Part shown: piece by piece, positions 1 through 11,776 of the stretch
Layout of the letters: each line of letters starts with the position of its first letter
Numbering within the stretch: the stretch's first letter is position 1
Assembly: GCA_027886175.1 (NCBI GenBank)
Contig: JAJNNQ010000019.1
Coordinates: forward strand, 13,874,501 to 13,938,500
Length of the DNA: 64,000 nt
From: Phylloscopus collybita
Lineage: Eukaryota; Chordata; Aves; Passeriformes; Phylloscopidae
Direction: 5' to 3'
Position numbers and translations under genes: made by a program
Notes under the pieces: generated by a model
Seen by the model: the letters and a program-made list of their open reading frames with translations, nothing else
Databases searched by the model: none
What the model was told of the DNA's origin: nothing

Positions 1-96
1 CACTCAGAGCTCTGGGCTGGGGACAAGGTAGGCATCACCACAGGTTGTACTGAATAATCTTGGAGATCTTTTCCAATCCTAATGACCCTGTGATTT
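1..96 (+). mobile_element. CR1 LINE 3'-end fragment
   Basis: The segment reads like the last ~95 bases of a bird CR1 retrotransposon: an 'agagctctgggctgggg' stretch, then 'gatcttttccaa' and a 'ctgtgattt' end, the usual order just before the CR1 3' terminus. The element enters from outside the window, so its length is unknown. CR1 copies are typically 5'-truncated and non-coding. The same signature recurs at 5.8 kb. Confidence 0.75.
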
Positions 97-3075
97 AAAA
101 CAAAGATTTTCTGGCCAAGAAAATGCATTTGCTCCTTTTCATCCAAAGGAAAAGCAGGTGGGAACTGCTGAGCACACTCAGCTCAGCTGTTTGCCATCCC
201 TGGGTGTCCTGGTGCCTGGTGAAGGATGTTTGAGAAAAACAGGAGGGCTGCTGAGGCTGGGCCAAGCCTGGCCTGTTTGCACCTCATTTTTTTGGCCCAA
301 GAAAGAAGAAAGACCCCCAGGTATCATTCAGGGCCCATTCCAGGAGCTCTGAGCTGTCCTCTGGAATCCTCTCCTTCACTCTCCCTGCAGTACAAGCAGC
401 AAGTCTGAGTTAAGTAGCTAAAGAGAGATGGCAAAAACACTCCCCCTGCATCTCCTTTCAATGCCCCTGAGCAAAAACGTTCCCTGAGATTTAATCTAAA
501 CTGAAATAAAGCCTGGCTGTGTGATGCTATAAAACAAACGTGGCAGCTCTTTGACAAGACTAACAATAGGTCAGGCTTATTTGTAGAGAGGGAATGCTAA
601 CATTAGCTTGGGTCTGCAATAAACTTCTTTATAAACAGCTACTTTTCCAAGCTGATTGCGTTTGAAATGCTGCAAGTTCACTTGACCTCCATCCTCTTTG
701 GGGTTAAGTACATCCTTGGGCTAGAGTTTAACACAGCACTTTGGGAATGTAAAGACTTAGGGTGCCTTTGGCCTTTCTACCAGCCCCATAATCTGCTTAC
801 AAGCTCGTCCTGAACTTTGACCCTTTGGAAAAACGTTTGCTCCACTTCAGCAGGGACATTCTGGCTCTGTCCTGTGAGAGCCAGGGCGATGGGAGAACGT
901 GCTGACTTTGGGAATTAAAGGAAACAGAGAACGGCAGCAAGGTTTTGCCTGGCTGCAGAAGCTCTGATTCCCCCTGCTACATAGGAAATGTTATCAGTGA
1001 CCCACAAACCCTAAAAGAGGTGGTCAGTGGTTCTGTTCCAGCAGGGCATAGAGGGCCAAGCTCAGTCCCCTGCTCTGATGGGAGCCAAAAGCTCACAACA
1101 CAGCCCAAGGTAAAGCTGCATTTCCCAGCAGACAACACAGCACATCTCCCTCACCCCTGCCTTTCAGACTGGCATTTATCTTTCCTCCACCTGCCTGTAC
1201 CTACCTGCTGTGGTGCAGGAAATGCATCCCAGGTTTCCCTGCACTGCAGAGGGAGGCATTTATGTGGGAAATGGAAAACTCCTCTCTGCTTTTGTCTGAA
1301 CTCAGCAGTGGTGTTGGTCACCTCTGCTCTCTCACACATCCATCCATCAGCACCAAGGGCTCATGCCATGGGCTGGAACTGTGAGCAGCTCCATTTGTCA
1401 GGGGAATGGGTTTCACTGCTGGGCTGGTGCTGGAAGGTCCCTCTGGATGCTCTCCTAGGACCTGGAGAAGAATAAACAAGGATTTCTGAGAGGTTGGAGT
1501 TACTGTTTATTTTCCACAGCTTTTTTGTTGCCAGGGATTCTCACCCCATTTTCTCAAGCAACGACTGCATTGCAGCTTGTTACTTGTAATAGAGGTGCTG
1601 AGGCCCTGAGGTTGCCCAGACTGTATTCCCAACTCACTTTTGTACTTTTGTATCCAAATACCAGCGCAATGACAAAACCCAGAGAGCATTCCTGAGACAG
1701 CTTTTGTGCCATGACTACAGGCTGTGCTCAAGAACGTCAGAAATCTGAGCGTGGGGCCTGCTGCCTCCTCCATCTGAGCTGCCTCCTGTGCAGAGCATGT
1801 CATCTTCGCCACGAGGGATGTGATTGAAGAGAGAAAAGTGTAAAATAACTTTCTAATCGCCGTTATTTATTTTTATTCCTGCCTGGCTTGGGAGCACTTA
1901 CCATGGACACTTCTTCCACAGAAGGCCTTTGCCCACAAGGCTTTACAGGCTGAGTTGTCCCATTCCATTACTGAAATCCCTCTTGACCTCTGGGCTGAAG
2001 AATTTGATACAGATTCTTTTGGGAGATTAAAATTTGGAAAGCCACAGCCCTGTTGTTACAGCTGGAGTTAGCTACAGCTCTACTTCAGACCACTTTTGTT
2101 TTCCATAGCATTTGATTTCTCTCCCCTCCTTTCTCTCTATGGCAGCCAGGGCAGAGCTCACAGAGGGTAAACACTGCCTGGATGGAGCTCGCTGGGGAAA
2201 GCAATGATCAAAACCTCAGAGGATTTCCCCACAGGAAGGCCACAGCAATATTTTAACCACCACCAAGTGCAGTTCTTATCACAGTTTTTCTCTGCGTTGA
2301 GTTTGAGTGGTGAGGTTTTGGGATCTCTGTGTCTTCCCTGTGAGGGCAATTGCTCAGTGAGCTCTCCAGGGCTTTATCCTGATTTTTTATTACATTTTCT
2401 CTTCCCTGCTCAGCTCAGGAGGGGAGTGTCAGAGCAGCTTTGGTGGACATTGGCATCCAGACAGAGTCAAGCATCACATTCCCACTTATTCCTAAATTAG
2501 CAAACATTATTTTTGACACATCCTTTAGGAAAGCTCCACGTTACAACTCCCTTCCATGCCTCTGTGGATAGAAATAGATCTGTGATGGTGGCACTGGGAA
2601 ATTCACACTGGGAGCACTATCACCTCTGAGTTGTCCAACCAACACTCCTGACAGGTGAATCCTTGCACAGATACTGATACGAAAGCTAAAAGTGTTTGAG
2701 ATGGTCTGCATCAAAATCCATCCAATTCCATCTACCCTGCTCTAAGTCTGTGGACAATCTGGAATACTGGGAACAGGGGCAATATGCATGGAAGTTCCCA
2801 GACAGAATTCTGTATTCTGTCATTGGAGTATAAACCTGTCCAGAAGACACAGAATTAGCATTTAAACCCAAGACAAAATCACATCCAGATGGCAAAAAAA
2901 TGGTATTCCACCTATAAATTAGATGCCAGCCCCATCCGATATTTTGCATTCTTCTCTGTTAAGTGTATGTGACCAGACAATATATAAAACAAAGTAAAAT
3001 TAATATATTCCACAAGCTGCCTGCACCTCCCTCTTTTACAGGAGATAGCCTCCAGGAGTTTGGGTGGGCCCAGGG
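97..3075. other. Unique non-coding DNA, no gene recognised
   Basis: About 3 kb without a recognisable gene or repeat. The longest frames (945-1475 plus, 176 codons; 1507-1812 minus, 101 codons) show no known domain, no coding-like composition and no convincing splice context. An AATAAA lies just past the first frame near 1472, which alone is weak evidence. Confidence 0.5.
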
Positions 3076-3106
3076 AAAAAAAAAAAAAAAAAGAGAGAGA
3101 GAGAGA
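3076..3106. repeat. Poly-A followed by (GA)n
   Basis: Seventeen A residues run directly into about seven GA units. It is a short compound microsatellite and probably length-variable. Confidence 0.9.
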
Positions 3107-5664
3107 AATTGTTCATTACTCCATATCAAAAGGGTGCAGGGCACCTTTTTTTTTCCTCAGGATGGCAGACATACACATAATGTACAATAATTCCTATTTA
3201 TTCTTCTTCTATAGCAGAACAATTCCATCTCATTGGTATCACAAAAGGCAGCAGTGGTTCCATTCCAAGCTTCTCATTTATCTCATTTAGTGGCTGGTGA
3301 GGATAATTTCGAGGCAAAGTCGTGCTGGCCAAACTCAGCAGAGACAACTTTCCACCAGGACCCAAAGGCTAAATATTTCCAGTGATTTCCACAAGAAACA
3401 GCTCTTTATGAGGCCCAGACCATCCACTTTGAGAGAGCAATGGTGGAAACATTTTCAGTTGCTCAGGATCTCTGCCAGGAGCCCGTGATGGACAGGTCCC
3501 AGCAGTGTCTATGGTCTGACTTGGCTTCCTTTGGCTGCCACCAGCCCATTTTCATTTGTCTTCATTTGGGTTTGGCTACAGTGCAAAATTCTACATCTTT
3601 TCCAAACCTCCTGCATCTCACAAAATAAGCAGACGTTTTCCTCAAATAGACTCCAGTACAAGGAGAAATGTCAGTATGGTTTTAGAAATGACCCATTAAT
3701 GTCTTTTCAAGTAAAATCCTCACATTCTTTTCAATTACACTCCCAATCCATCTCATTTGTTTCTTGCAAACCTTTCTATGAGCTGCTGCTGAGTGAAGAA
3801 TATCTGGGAAATACACCCTGAGAACCTTCTATGGCTGCTTGAGTAGAGTTCATGCTCTACTGCTGTTTAATTTTGAGATTGCTTTTTCCATTTCCTGTCT
3901 ACCACTGCTTGATCAGAAATAACTTCATTTTTTATCATGAACAACAACTATCCAACAGCAGAAATATACATTAGATATAATACTGGTAGAATAATAGTGG
4001 AAATATATGTTAGATATAATACTAGAAGCAAACCATTGGAGAAATATCCCTGCCTACAAGATTTAAGCAATTCTGGGAACTGAACACATCTGTAAAAAAC
4101 CAAGATCTAGGAAATGCTAGTTCGTAATCACCAAGACAGGACTAACAAGGAAGTTCTGTGATATGAACTGGTGAGAAAAGCTTTGCTGAATCTCTAAAAA
4201 CACAGAAGAAGTCTGTGCTCAAAGCTGCATCAAAGCTAGAGAAATCTCCACTCCTAGTTCTTCGTGACTATTTTGTTTTATGAGGAGTGGGAAAATAATT
4301 CTGCCCAATCACTGTTGATGCCACCACAAGCACTTTGCAGCACATAAGATCAGTTTTCCCTTTATTTTGCAGCTGTTTTGGTGAAACACAAGCCACCACG
4401 AGGAGAACTTCTTCTTGCCAAGCCCCAAATCACCCTACAGGGACCACACCACACCATGTGAGATCCACCATGCCATTCCCAAGGCTGGCTGCGGGGCCGT
4501 GGTGTCTCCTGCCTGGTAAATATCTAAATTACTGAAACAATTTGGAATATCTCAGATGTAGCTGCTCAATTAATCTTCCCAGATTGTCAAACCAGCCCGT
4601 GGCAGAACATCTTTGGCACCAAATTTGTCGAAGCAACAGGGCTTTGTTTCCAAGAGTCAGGAAGGAGAACACGTTAGCAACAACAAAAGGTGAAATATCA
4701 AAGGTTCTCTCGAGTTAGCAGCTTTAAAGCTTTCTCATAAAACCGTCCTGTGACCCTCCAGACAAAATGGTGATGTTTCAATCATGTCATTACCCGAGGC
4801 AGATTACAATTTTTTTTAATTATTCTTCCCCTCTGCTTTCAAAAGGTTTGTTTTCAAGTGGGAGGAGAAGAGGCTGAATAGTGGAAAGGGCGTGTGCAGC
4901 TGTACCATGAAAAGTACATTTCAATACACATAAAAACACCCAAAAGCTTTCTAAATGTTGCAACATCCCAGACACCGCTGCTGCCTAGCAGAGCATGAAA
5001 GAGGAACAACCCTAAATCAGATAAATCCCACAGTAAATCAGGTTCAGGAGAGAGGAGAGGGGAACAGACTCTGCTTTAGTCAAGTGCTGGGAGTCAAAAG
5101 CAGGGAGTGGGGTGGGAACCAGTTTTCCCGTTCCATGCTGGCACGGAGCTGGCCCTGGAGGGCCCTGCTGGCTTTCACCCTGGGTGGGAAGGGGAGACAC
5201 ATCCAAACCCTCCTGTCTGAGCCTCCTTTTCTCCCATTTGTGGTGAAGCTTATTCCTAATAGCAAGAATTACTCTTGGTCAGACAGGCTGTCCATTTCCA
5301 TGGAAGTTTTGGGTTCAGGAAACCAGCAGCTCCTCATGAAAAACACCCCTAAAATCCCCAAGTCAATGAACCTCCAACATCAGTCAGGAGATGTTTCTTT
5401 TTCCTCTCTCTCTGGCATTGTGATCTCCAGCGAGTTCATTTAATTGTCCTTGGGTTTCCCCAGTGATAAAAACCAAGTAATAACAACAATAACATTCACT
5501 TACTTCTTGGAGGTCCTGAAGAAAATTCACTCTGCAAATTAACATAATTTTCCTGACATTTTCTGCTCTTTGGGTTGGGTTTTTCCTTGCAGAAAGGTTA
5601 ACTGGGGCTGCAAGCACAAGCTCTGACCCAAACTCAGCAGAACGTTGCCCAGCTGCATCAAAGC
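3107..5664. other. Unique non-coding DNA, no gene recognised
   Basis: AT-rich unique sequence with only short frames. The frame at 4955-5443 plus (162 codons) has no recognisable domain and its composition is unremarkable. A small internal tandem duplication lies at 3961-4025. Confidence 0.5.
3961..4025. repeat. 39-bp-period tandem duplication, two copies
   Basis: Two 26-base matches beginning 'gaaatata' and sharing 'ttagatataatact' start at 3961 and 4000, with three mismatches between them. The flanks do not continue the pattern. Confidence 0.75.
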
Positions 5665-5913
5665 CCCAAGCTGCACCAGGAGAGGGTTGACCTGGACATC
5701 AGGAAGAATTTCTTCATGGAAAGAGGGGTTAAACATTGGAAGGGGCTGCCCAGGAGCCTGAAGGAATCTGGAGGTGTCCAAGGAAGGCCTGGAGGTGTCC
5801 AAGGAAGGCCTGGAGGTGGCACTGAGAGCTCTGGGCTGGGGACAAGGCGGGGTTGGGGCACAGGCTGGGTTTGATGAGCTTGGAGGCCTTTTCCAGACTC
5901 AGGGATCATTATT
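5665..5913 (+). mobile_element. CR1 LINE 3' fragment
   Basis: The CR1 order is clear: 'aggaagaatttcttca', 'ggctgcccagg', 'ctggaggtgtccaagg', 'gagctctgggctgg', then 'cttttcca' near the end. It is a 5'-truncated, non-coding 3' tail of about 250 bp. An internal 21-bp unit has been duplicated. The minus-strand frames over 5539-6032 are antisense to this element and are not genes. Confidence 0.85.
5768..5819. repeat. 21-bp tandem duplication inside CR1
   Basis: The unit 'ctggaggtgtccaaggaagg' plus one C occurs twice perfectly (5768-5788, 5789-5809), and a third partial copy continues to about 5819. The duplication arose after or during CR1 insertion, because the normal CR1 3' tail has the motif once. 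Confidence 0.9.
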
Positions 5914-7194
5914 TGCTGATTAATAAAGCCTTGCCCAGGTCCCAGGGCACTGCTGGGCTCTGACAGATGCCCAGCACAGAGCGAGGAGCACACGGTTCCC
6001 TTCAGAGCTTCTTGCAGCTTTTCTGCCCCCAAAATGAGGTGTTTACAAAACCTCTCAGTGGGGGGACACCAGGGGCTTTTTCATGTCAGGTATTTCTTTA
6101 CAAAAAGAGCAGAGTGCCCTTTTTGTTCACATGGAAACAGCACCTTTAAAGCCTCAGCCATGTGAGGGATGCTGCTGCTCTGCATCACTCCACAGCTGGA
6201 AGTGCCACCGAGGCTGGGCTGTGCTCACACAGGGACAGCAGGAGGAATTATCTACCAGGAGCACACATCCACGAGCTTTAATAGCTCCCAGCTGTTCTCT
6301 GAGGGGCAGAAATTACTTTATTCCCAGTTTATTGAAGTATAACAGAGGCCTAAATCCTCAGAGGTATTAGGAGTTAAGGCAGGTTGAACTCGGCTGCACG
6401 CACGGGGTGAGCCAAGCAGCACACAGGCACTCAGAGGAGCAGCAGAAACCCAAATTTTGGCCCTGGTTTTGCCTCTCTCGAGCATGTCTTCTGCTTAGCT
6501 AGTGCTTGATCCTGGGCTTAGGGCTAGGGAGCTCCTGAGCCAGCGTTCTGCAGGAAAATGCATTTATATTTCTGTACAGAATGTAGAGGAACAAGGAGGA
6601 AATTCTGCTTTTCATCGCATTTTGAGTTACCTCTTGAAAGTGTCCTTGCTTTGGGTTATCACTGGGGAGGTTCAGAAGACCTGGAAGAAGAACAGGGAGG
6701 AAAAATATCAGAGCAAAGAGCTGAGGAGATGATTCCTGGGCAAGGTGAGCTGTAAGTTTGGGTCAGGAGTGATGCCTTAAGGGCAAGAAGTGAAGGCAAA
6801 GGTCATTGGAGCAGACAAGGAGGTGCAGTCCTGTGCCCCTGAGCATGTCCTGTGCCCAGAGATGGAGCTGGGCATCCACTGATCAGCAGAAAGGGGACAG
6901 GGTGGCCTGGTTTGCCAAGATATCAGCAGCAGATTAATGGGGAAAAAAAAAAGGGGTTACCTGGGGGAATACAAAGAAATCCACGTTTGGCTGTGATGCC
7001 TCAGAGGAGCATTAAATGTTTGCAACTCTGAGATGCCCTCAGGATGCAGAGGACCTCTTGTGCCACATGGAGTTGGATGTAAAGTGGCTTGTCCATCTTT
7101 ATCTCCTGACAGGCTGTGTCGTGCCCTTCTCAATCCAGGAAGGAAAGAAGGAGACAGGATCCCAGGAAACCTCTGCTCAGTTATGTTTGAAGTT

Positions 7195-7275
7195 CAATGG
7201 GATTTTTTTAAAAATTATTTTGTTTTCTCTTCTTTTTTTTTTTTTTTTTTCATTTCTTTTTTCTTTTCCCTCTTG
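7195..7275. repeat. T-rich pyrimidine tract
   Basis: T-dominated sequence including an uninterrupted run of 18 T at 7233-7250. There is no adjacent retrogene body that would mark it as the complement of a poly-A tail. Confidence 0.85.
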
Positions 7276-8725
7276 GCGTGTGACTTTTTCATGTCAAACT
7301 AAGGGGGTCTAATGAATGGAAAACTGAAATTGGAGGATTTTCATTATTTAAGGAAATTAACCTCATTTAAAGGAAATGAGTGTTCAGAGGCAGAAAGGAA
7401 AGTCATAATTTAAATTATATCAGAAGCTGGTTTTCCTTATGTAACATATTATTAAACAGTGGGGAAAAGCTTTCACTAGGCAGCCTCAGGGAGCACTCAG
7501 CAACTATAAAGAGGGTTCACATGCATGGCTCTAATATGTTAATAAATTATGCTAATTACAAGCAAGGGATTAGAGAAGGGGAAATCAAATAATGGTGCAG
7601 TAACTGGGCCTCTTTCAACTTAATTTGCAACATTGCCTGTCTGGGCTCCTCGTGGAGTTATGGCGTTTGTTTGTTCCTTTCAAAGACTCTGAACCCCTCT
7701 TTGGTCTGTGGGAAGAGCGGTGGTGTCACCCTCCAGAGACAGGGGGTGAACAAATGAAGTGTCAGAGGAGCAAAAGTGGGAATGGGCCCCGTCTCCGAGG
7801 AGATTCCAGGGGCTGGGAAGACCCAGCACAGATCCTGCTGCTTCTGCATGGTGCCAGCCTGGAAACCTGAGTGAAAAATGCTGGAAAGTGGAATGGACTG
7901 GGTCAGGACTTTTTAGAAGTCCTGAGTCTTCTCCAAGCTGCTGGAGGGGGGGTGTGTGCCCTCAGCTGCCAGCCCTGGAGTGGTAACCTTCTTCTCTTTG
8001 CTTCACAGGAAGAAATTCCCACATTTCTGAATGGCTCTTCTCCCCAAGAAGCAATGTTTCTTTTCTTACTTGCAATTGGAGCCGTTCCTTTCCTGGGAGC
8101 TCCTTTATCTCATTGGGAGAAACATTTTGAGTGGCTTCTCAGTGGGTTTTGGATCACTGATGTCAATTTTTTGATGGACACTTTCCCCTGCTGATGGAGT
8201 TTTTCCTCTTTTTTTATCCTTCATGTGAACCTCTCAAGTGGTTTGACCACTCTGTTCATCTTTTCCTTTGTGATTTGCCGGAATTTATGACAGGGGGAAT
8301 GGGAACAAATTAGAAAAAAAAAAAAATTAAAGTACAAATGTGTTTTATTTGTAGTTTTGTTGTTAATCCAGGATGCAGAATCCCACTCTCCATCACATTC
8401 TGGCTACAGCTGGATGTCCTTCAGAAAAGGGTGGAGGTCAGAAGGAGAAAAAGCTGAGTGTGCTAAGGAAGGAGGGCATTGGGACAGAGATGGGAAAAGC
8501 TCTGTCTCTGCAGTGTGCAAAGTGCTCCCCAACAGCTCAGCTCTTACTGGGAAGAGCTAGTGGAAATAGACACAAATGAACATTCACAAGCCCCATTTTT
8601 CTCATTAAAAACTACTGAGAGTTGAAAAAAAATAGACCTAACTCGACTGTGTTTACTGCCTTTAATAAGACACTGCCTTTTACCCTTAGGAAATGGACAA
8701 GTATTCATTTTCATAAATTCCTTTT

Positions 8726-8825
8726 TAATGGTTTTTTCCTTCTTTTTCCTCTTTTTTTTTTTTTTTTTTTAAATTTTTTTTTCATTCGCTTTTTCTCCTC
8801 TTCTCTCTCTTTTTCCCCTCCATCA
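8726..8825. repeat. Pyrimidine-rich low-complexity tract
   Basis: About 100 bases of mostly T and C, with a run of roughly 19 T across 8752-8770 followed by 'tctctctt'-type sequence. Nothing else is associated with it. Confidence 0.85.
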
Positions 8826-9332
8826 GCAAGGGGGGTGGTGAAAGAAAACAGAGACAAGCCAGATGCCTTTCAGTGCTTTGATCAGTTCCTCTGCAGACAG
8901 CCAGGCTGCCTCCTAGCACCTCTTTAACTACAGCTTGCCAGTAAGAAAATGAGCTGTTTTAACTCTGCAATTACAGTGCCTGCTGAATGCCTGTCATCAC
9001 AGCAATAGGAACCTGATCTGAACTGTATATCCACTGGAGAGAGAATTACAGCAACCAGGGCAGAAAGTTAAATACCCCCTGTGGCGCTGAGACTCATATA
9101 AACGAAAAAAAGTCCCCATCCCAGGCCTTCTCTGCTGGTGTAAATACATAAAACACTGACAATCCCACTCAGAGCTGCTCAGGAGAGGCAGAGAACTGGG
9201 AGCTTTAGGGTGATGCCATCGTGGTTTTTACAGATGTTCTTGGGAGTGATGGCCATGGATGCCCCAACGAGGCTGGTGAGAGAAGGCGAGGGGTGAAAAA
9301 TAAATGTATGTGTGCAGTGGGTGCTGCTCTGT

Positions 9333-9592
9333 TCGTGCCACGGACAGAAATGCATCTGTGGAGCCGAGTCAGGAGGCAATTTGCCTTTCAACGCCACCTC
9401 TGCCTTGCTCTGCTGTCAGCACCCAAACGTGGCTGGGTGGGTGAAACGGGCCCTGTCCCTGCTCCGAGGGCGAGGCGTGAAAATTTGGGTGACTCCACAG
9501 ATCTGCGGCCATTCGGGGCAATAGGGCTGTGATTTCCTCCTCCCTGCAGGCTCGGCTTTAATCACCACACCGCCCTCCCCGAGGCACACAGC
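9333..9592. promoter_or_regulatory. CpG-rich block
   Basis: I count 15 CpG dinucleotides in about 260 bp, whereas most of the window is CpG-poor. There is no TATA box or gene attached that I can recognise. It directly precedes the octamer-bearing segment at 9600, so the two may form one regulatory module. Reading it as a CpG island or orphan promoter is inference. Confidence 0.3.
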
Positions 9593-9599
9593 GACTTGT

Positions 9600-9870
9600 T
9601 TGAACCCCTGAGAATATTGTATAATCCTATTGTGTGCATTCATTTTCCAGCCACCCTCTCTTAAATTATACAAATCCCCCCCAAAACACCACATATTTGC
9701 ATTCATGGGCATTTAATGTGCTGGCATTTCTTTGGGAAATATGCAAACCAATTGCAATTTGGGCCTGATCCAATGCATATTCAATCAGGCAGCCCTGAAC
9801 TAGACCTTTGCAAGATTTAATTTTTGCAGCTTGTTTCATTTACAGTTTGTTTCATTTACCTGGAAAATAA
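9600..9870. promoter_or_regulatory. AT-rich candidate enhancer with octamer sites
   Basis: Contains a perfect POU octamer ATTTGCAT at 9695-9702, a near-octamer ATGCAAAC at 9741-9748, an ATGCATAT at 9773-9780 and a CCAAT-like 'ccaattgcaat' just after the second site. Three octamer-type sites within 90 bp, in low-repeat sequence next to a CpG-rich block, suggest a conserved regulatory element. Conservation was not tested. Confidence 0.25.
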
Positions 9871-10474
9871 GTGGGTAACAGGCACTTCTTCAAGGCTTCT
9901 TCCATCACAACAAATGATCTGCCCATCAAGAGAATCTGAGGTTAGAATTATGCAGCTTTGACTTACTTGAATATGTGGGAAAAGATGGATTATAAGTAGA
10001 CAACTCAAGGCAGAATGTTATTAATTGGTTAATGGCTGTTTTATGGAAGTATTTTCCCATGGATCACAGCCTGCTAGAGGAATAAAATTAGATAACTACT
10101 CCTCTAGTGCACAGGATAAAGGCCTAAGAATTCAATCTTACGGGCTTTGTTTCTAATTCTTTCAACATGTATTTTTATTGGGGTGATTTTAATACCTGCA
10201 TGCTCAGCTTTCTATTCTGAGACGTGTGTGCCCATCCTGGGTTATCTCGGGGCTGAGTTACGAGCACTAATTGCCTCCTGTTATGTTTACAAACATCAGG
10301 CCAATGTTTTCACACCAAAACGGCAGCACACAAGTGCCTTGCTCAGCCCCTGGCCAGGGGTGGCTTTGAACCACCCTCCAAGGGGCCCTGAGATCCAAAA
10401 AACAACAGGATTTTGGAGAGAGCTGCCTGGGGAGCTGTGTTTTATTTGCTCTGGGTGAAGCAAAAATCTCTTTA

Positions 10475-10643
10475 TTAGACCCTACAGGCCAAGGGAGCTG
10501 GAGGAATGGTCAGTGCCAGCCTCTGGGCTTCCAGCAGGGTGAACACACCCCTGGCACTTGCTCTGGAGCCCCTCTGGTTCCCCAGGACGTTGCTCAGGGT
10601 GCAGATGAATCCTAGAACAGCCTTCGGGCACTGCTGTGCCAAC
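10475..10643 (-). other. Candidate terminal exon of an unrecognised minus-strand transcript
   Basis: On the minus strand a pyrimidine-rich tract ends in 'ctcactgcag' at 10644, a good splice acceptor. It is followed by an open frame of about 55 codons that ends with TAA at 10477-10475. The stop overlaps an AATAAA (10476-10471), and a second AATAAA lies at 10446-10441, so stop and polyadenylation signals are placed as in a compact last exon. The predicted end reads CPKAVLGFICTLSNVL near its start and finishes in ACRV. Codon third positions are mostly G or C. I do not recognise the protein family. A second in-phase acceptor is possible ten bases further in, at 10633. It could be a real small gene, a non-coding RNA exon or chance. 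Confidence 0.22.
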
Positions 10644-10739
10644 CTGCAGTGAGAAAAACTCGTAAGAAAAACTCCTAAGAAACTTCTGTTTTTACTGATT
10701 CCCTGTCCCAGCGTGGCCAGCTCGATGCCATGAGAAGGC

Positions 10740-11157
10740 TGAGCTGGAACAGAGACTGGACAGAGCTGGAGAATAAAGCAGATATTTATTGAAAGGCCTC
10801 CAGGATACACCTTGGACGGGACAGGGCCTGACCAGGGCTGCACCCAAGGTTGACCCACAATGGTCACAAAAATTGCTGATCAGTCAGAAAGTCTTACATT
10901 TTTATAAGTTTTGTTCCATTTGCTTATTGGGGTTTAATTGTCCAGTTACAGCTCCAGGCTGTGAGGTCCCATCCTTCTTGTTCCTCCCTCCAGCCACCCT
11001 TGTTTGTGCTGTTGGGCTGAAAGTTGTCCTTGGTGTGCAGCAGGAACAGGATTTGTTTTGTGTCCCTGCTCTGTGCAGAGCTGAGTGACCCTGAGTGTGA
11101 GCTCAGAGCTGCACCCCTGGGCAGCACAGAACCTGAAAAACATCAAAGCTCAAACTT
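10740..11157 (-). mobile_element. Endogenous retrovirus solo LTR (minus strand)
   Basis: Read on the minus strand, this has LTR architecture: a TATAAAAA box at 10906-10899, an AATAAA polyadenylation signal at 10790-10785 and a short tail ending in 'agctca' at 10740, consistent with the usual CA terminus. The text closely resembles an LTR class I associate with songbird endogenous retroviruses. The five bases 'aaggc' occur just outside both ends (10735-10739 and 11158-11162), a possible target-site duplication, but the far end lacks a perfect TG, so that boundary is uncertain. No internal viral genes are present. It sits in the candidate intron between 10643 and 11501. Confidence 0.55.
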
Positions 11158-11412
11158 AAGGCGTCAGCTCCATGAAAAGCCACATCCTGCACCCCAGTTC
11201 CCAAGGGGTGGCACCGAGGGTACTCAATCCCATCCCTGGTTCAGTTCAGACCTTCAACTGCTTAAATTCACTCTGGTTCCACCCTGGGCTGACCGGGACC
11301 AGTGCAGAGCCACTTTTCTCGTGGTTTCACCCCCGGCTGAGGCTGCTCTTTGGGCTGAGCCCACCCAGAGCCCCTCTGGAGCAGGGCTGTGGGCTGGGTG
11401 CATCCAACACAT

Positions 11413-11776
11413 CCCGGATTGCTCGATGCTCTTCTGACCCAGAGGGACTGGCGGCTGTCCCGAGCTGCTCCCTGGAGCCAGGACCTCTCTCCTCATTTAC
11501 CTGCGGGTGTCCGTGGCACTGCGGCGTGCTGAGCAGAACCAGCCCAAGGGAAGGCGGCGGCTCTTGCTGCAGACTCAAGCTCCCTCTGCTGAGGAAACCC
11601 AGAATTTAATCGGCAGCGGCTGAGTCGGGCTCGACTCGTTTCGGTGTCAGGTTAAGTGACAGCGTAAAGCCCTCCATGGTCTGCGCGGCACGGGGGGAAG
11701 GAGAGAGAGCCCCTTGTAAAAACCCAGCTCAATGAAATCTCTGAACGCCCTGGCAGCCCGGCTGCTGTGGGGCGCG
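11413..11776. promoter_or_regulatory. CpG-island-like segment
   Basis: I count 24 CpG dinucleotides in about 364 bp, with high G+C, in a window that is otherwise CpG-poor. It overlaps and lies upstream of the minus-strand candidate exon at 11501-11588, so it could be the promoter of that transcription unit. No TATA box is evident. The island assignment rests only on base composition. Confidence 0.35.
11501..11588 (-). other. Candidate internal exon, minus strand
   Basis: On the minus strand 'gggtttcctcag' at 11602-11589 is a good acceptor, and 'cccgcag/gtaaat' at 11500-11495 is a good donor. They bound an 88-bp exon that is open in two of three frames. One open frame ends in phase 0 and could join the downstream candidate exon through the acceptor at 10633. 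The alternative acceptor at 10643 would need the closed frame. The protein is not recognised. Without transcript data this is only a pair of well-spaced splice signals next to a CpG-rich segment. Confidence 0.18.

Larger units (their letters stand above)
5914..9332. other. Unique non-coding DNA with pyrimidine tracts
   Basis: No gene is recognised. Two long T/C-rich tracts (7195-7275 and 8726-8825) and smaller A runs near 6942 and 8313 are the only structure I see. Frames such as 7871-8194 and 8622-8927 read through the T tracts and give Phe-rich translations, a low-complexity artefact. Confidence 0.5.

Noticed and set aside
945..1475. 176-codon plus-strand frame followed by AATAAA
   Set aside because: Composition is not coding-like and no family is recognised; one hexamer match is not enough.
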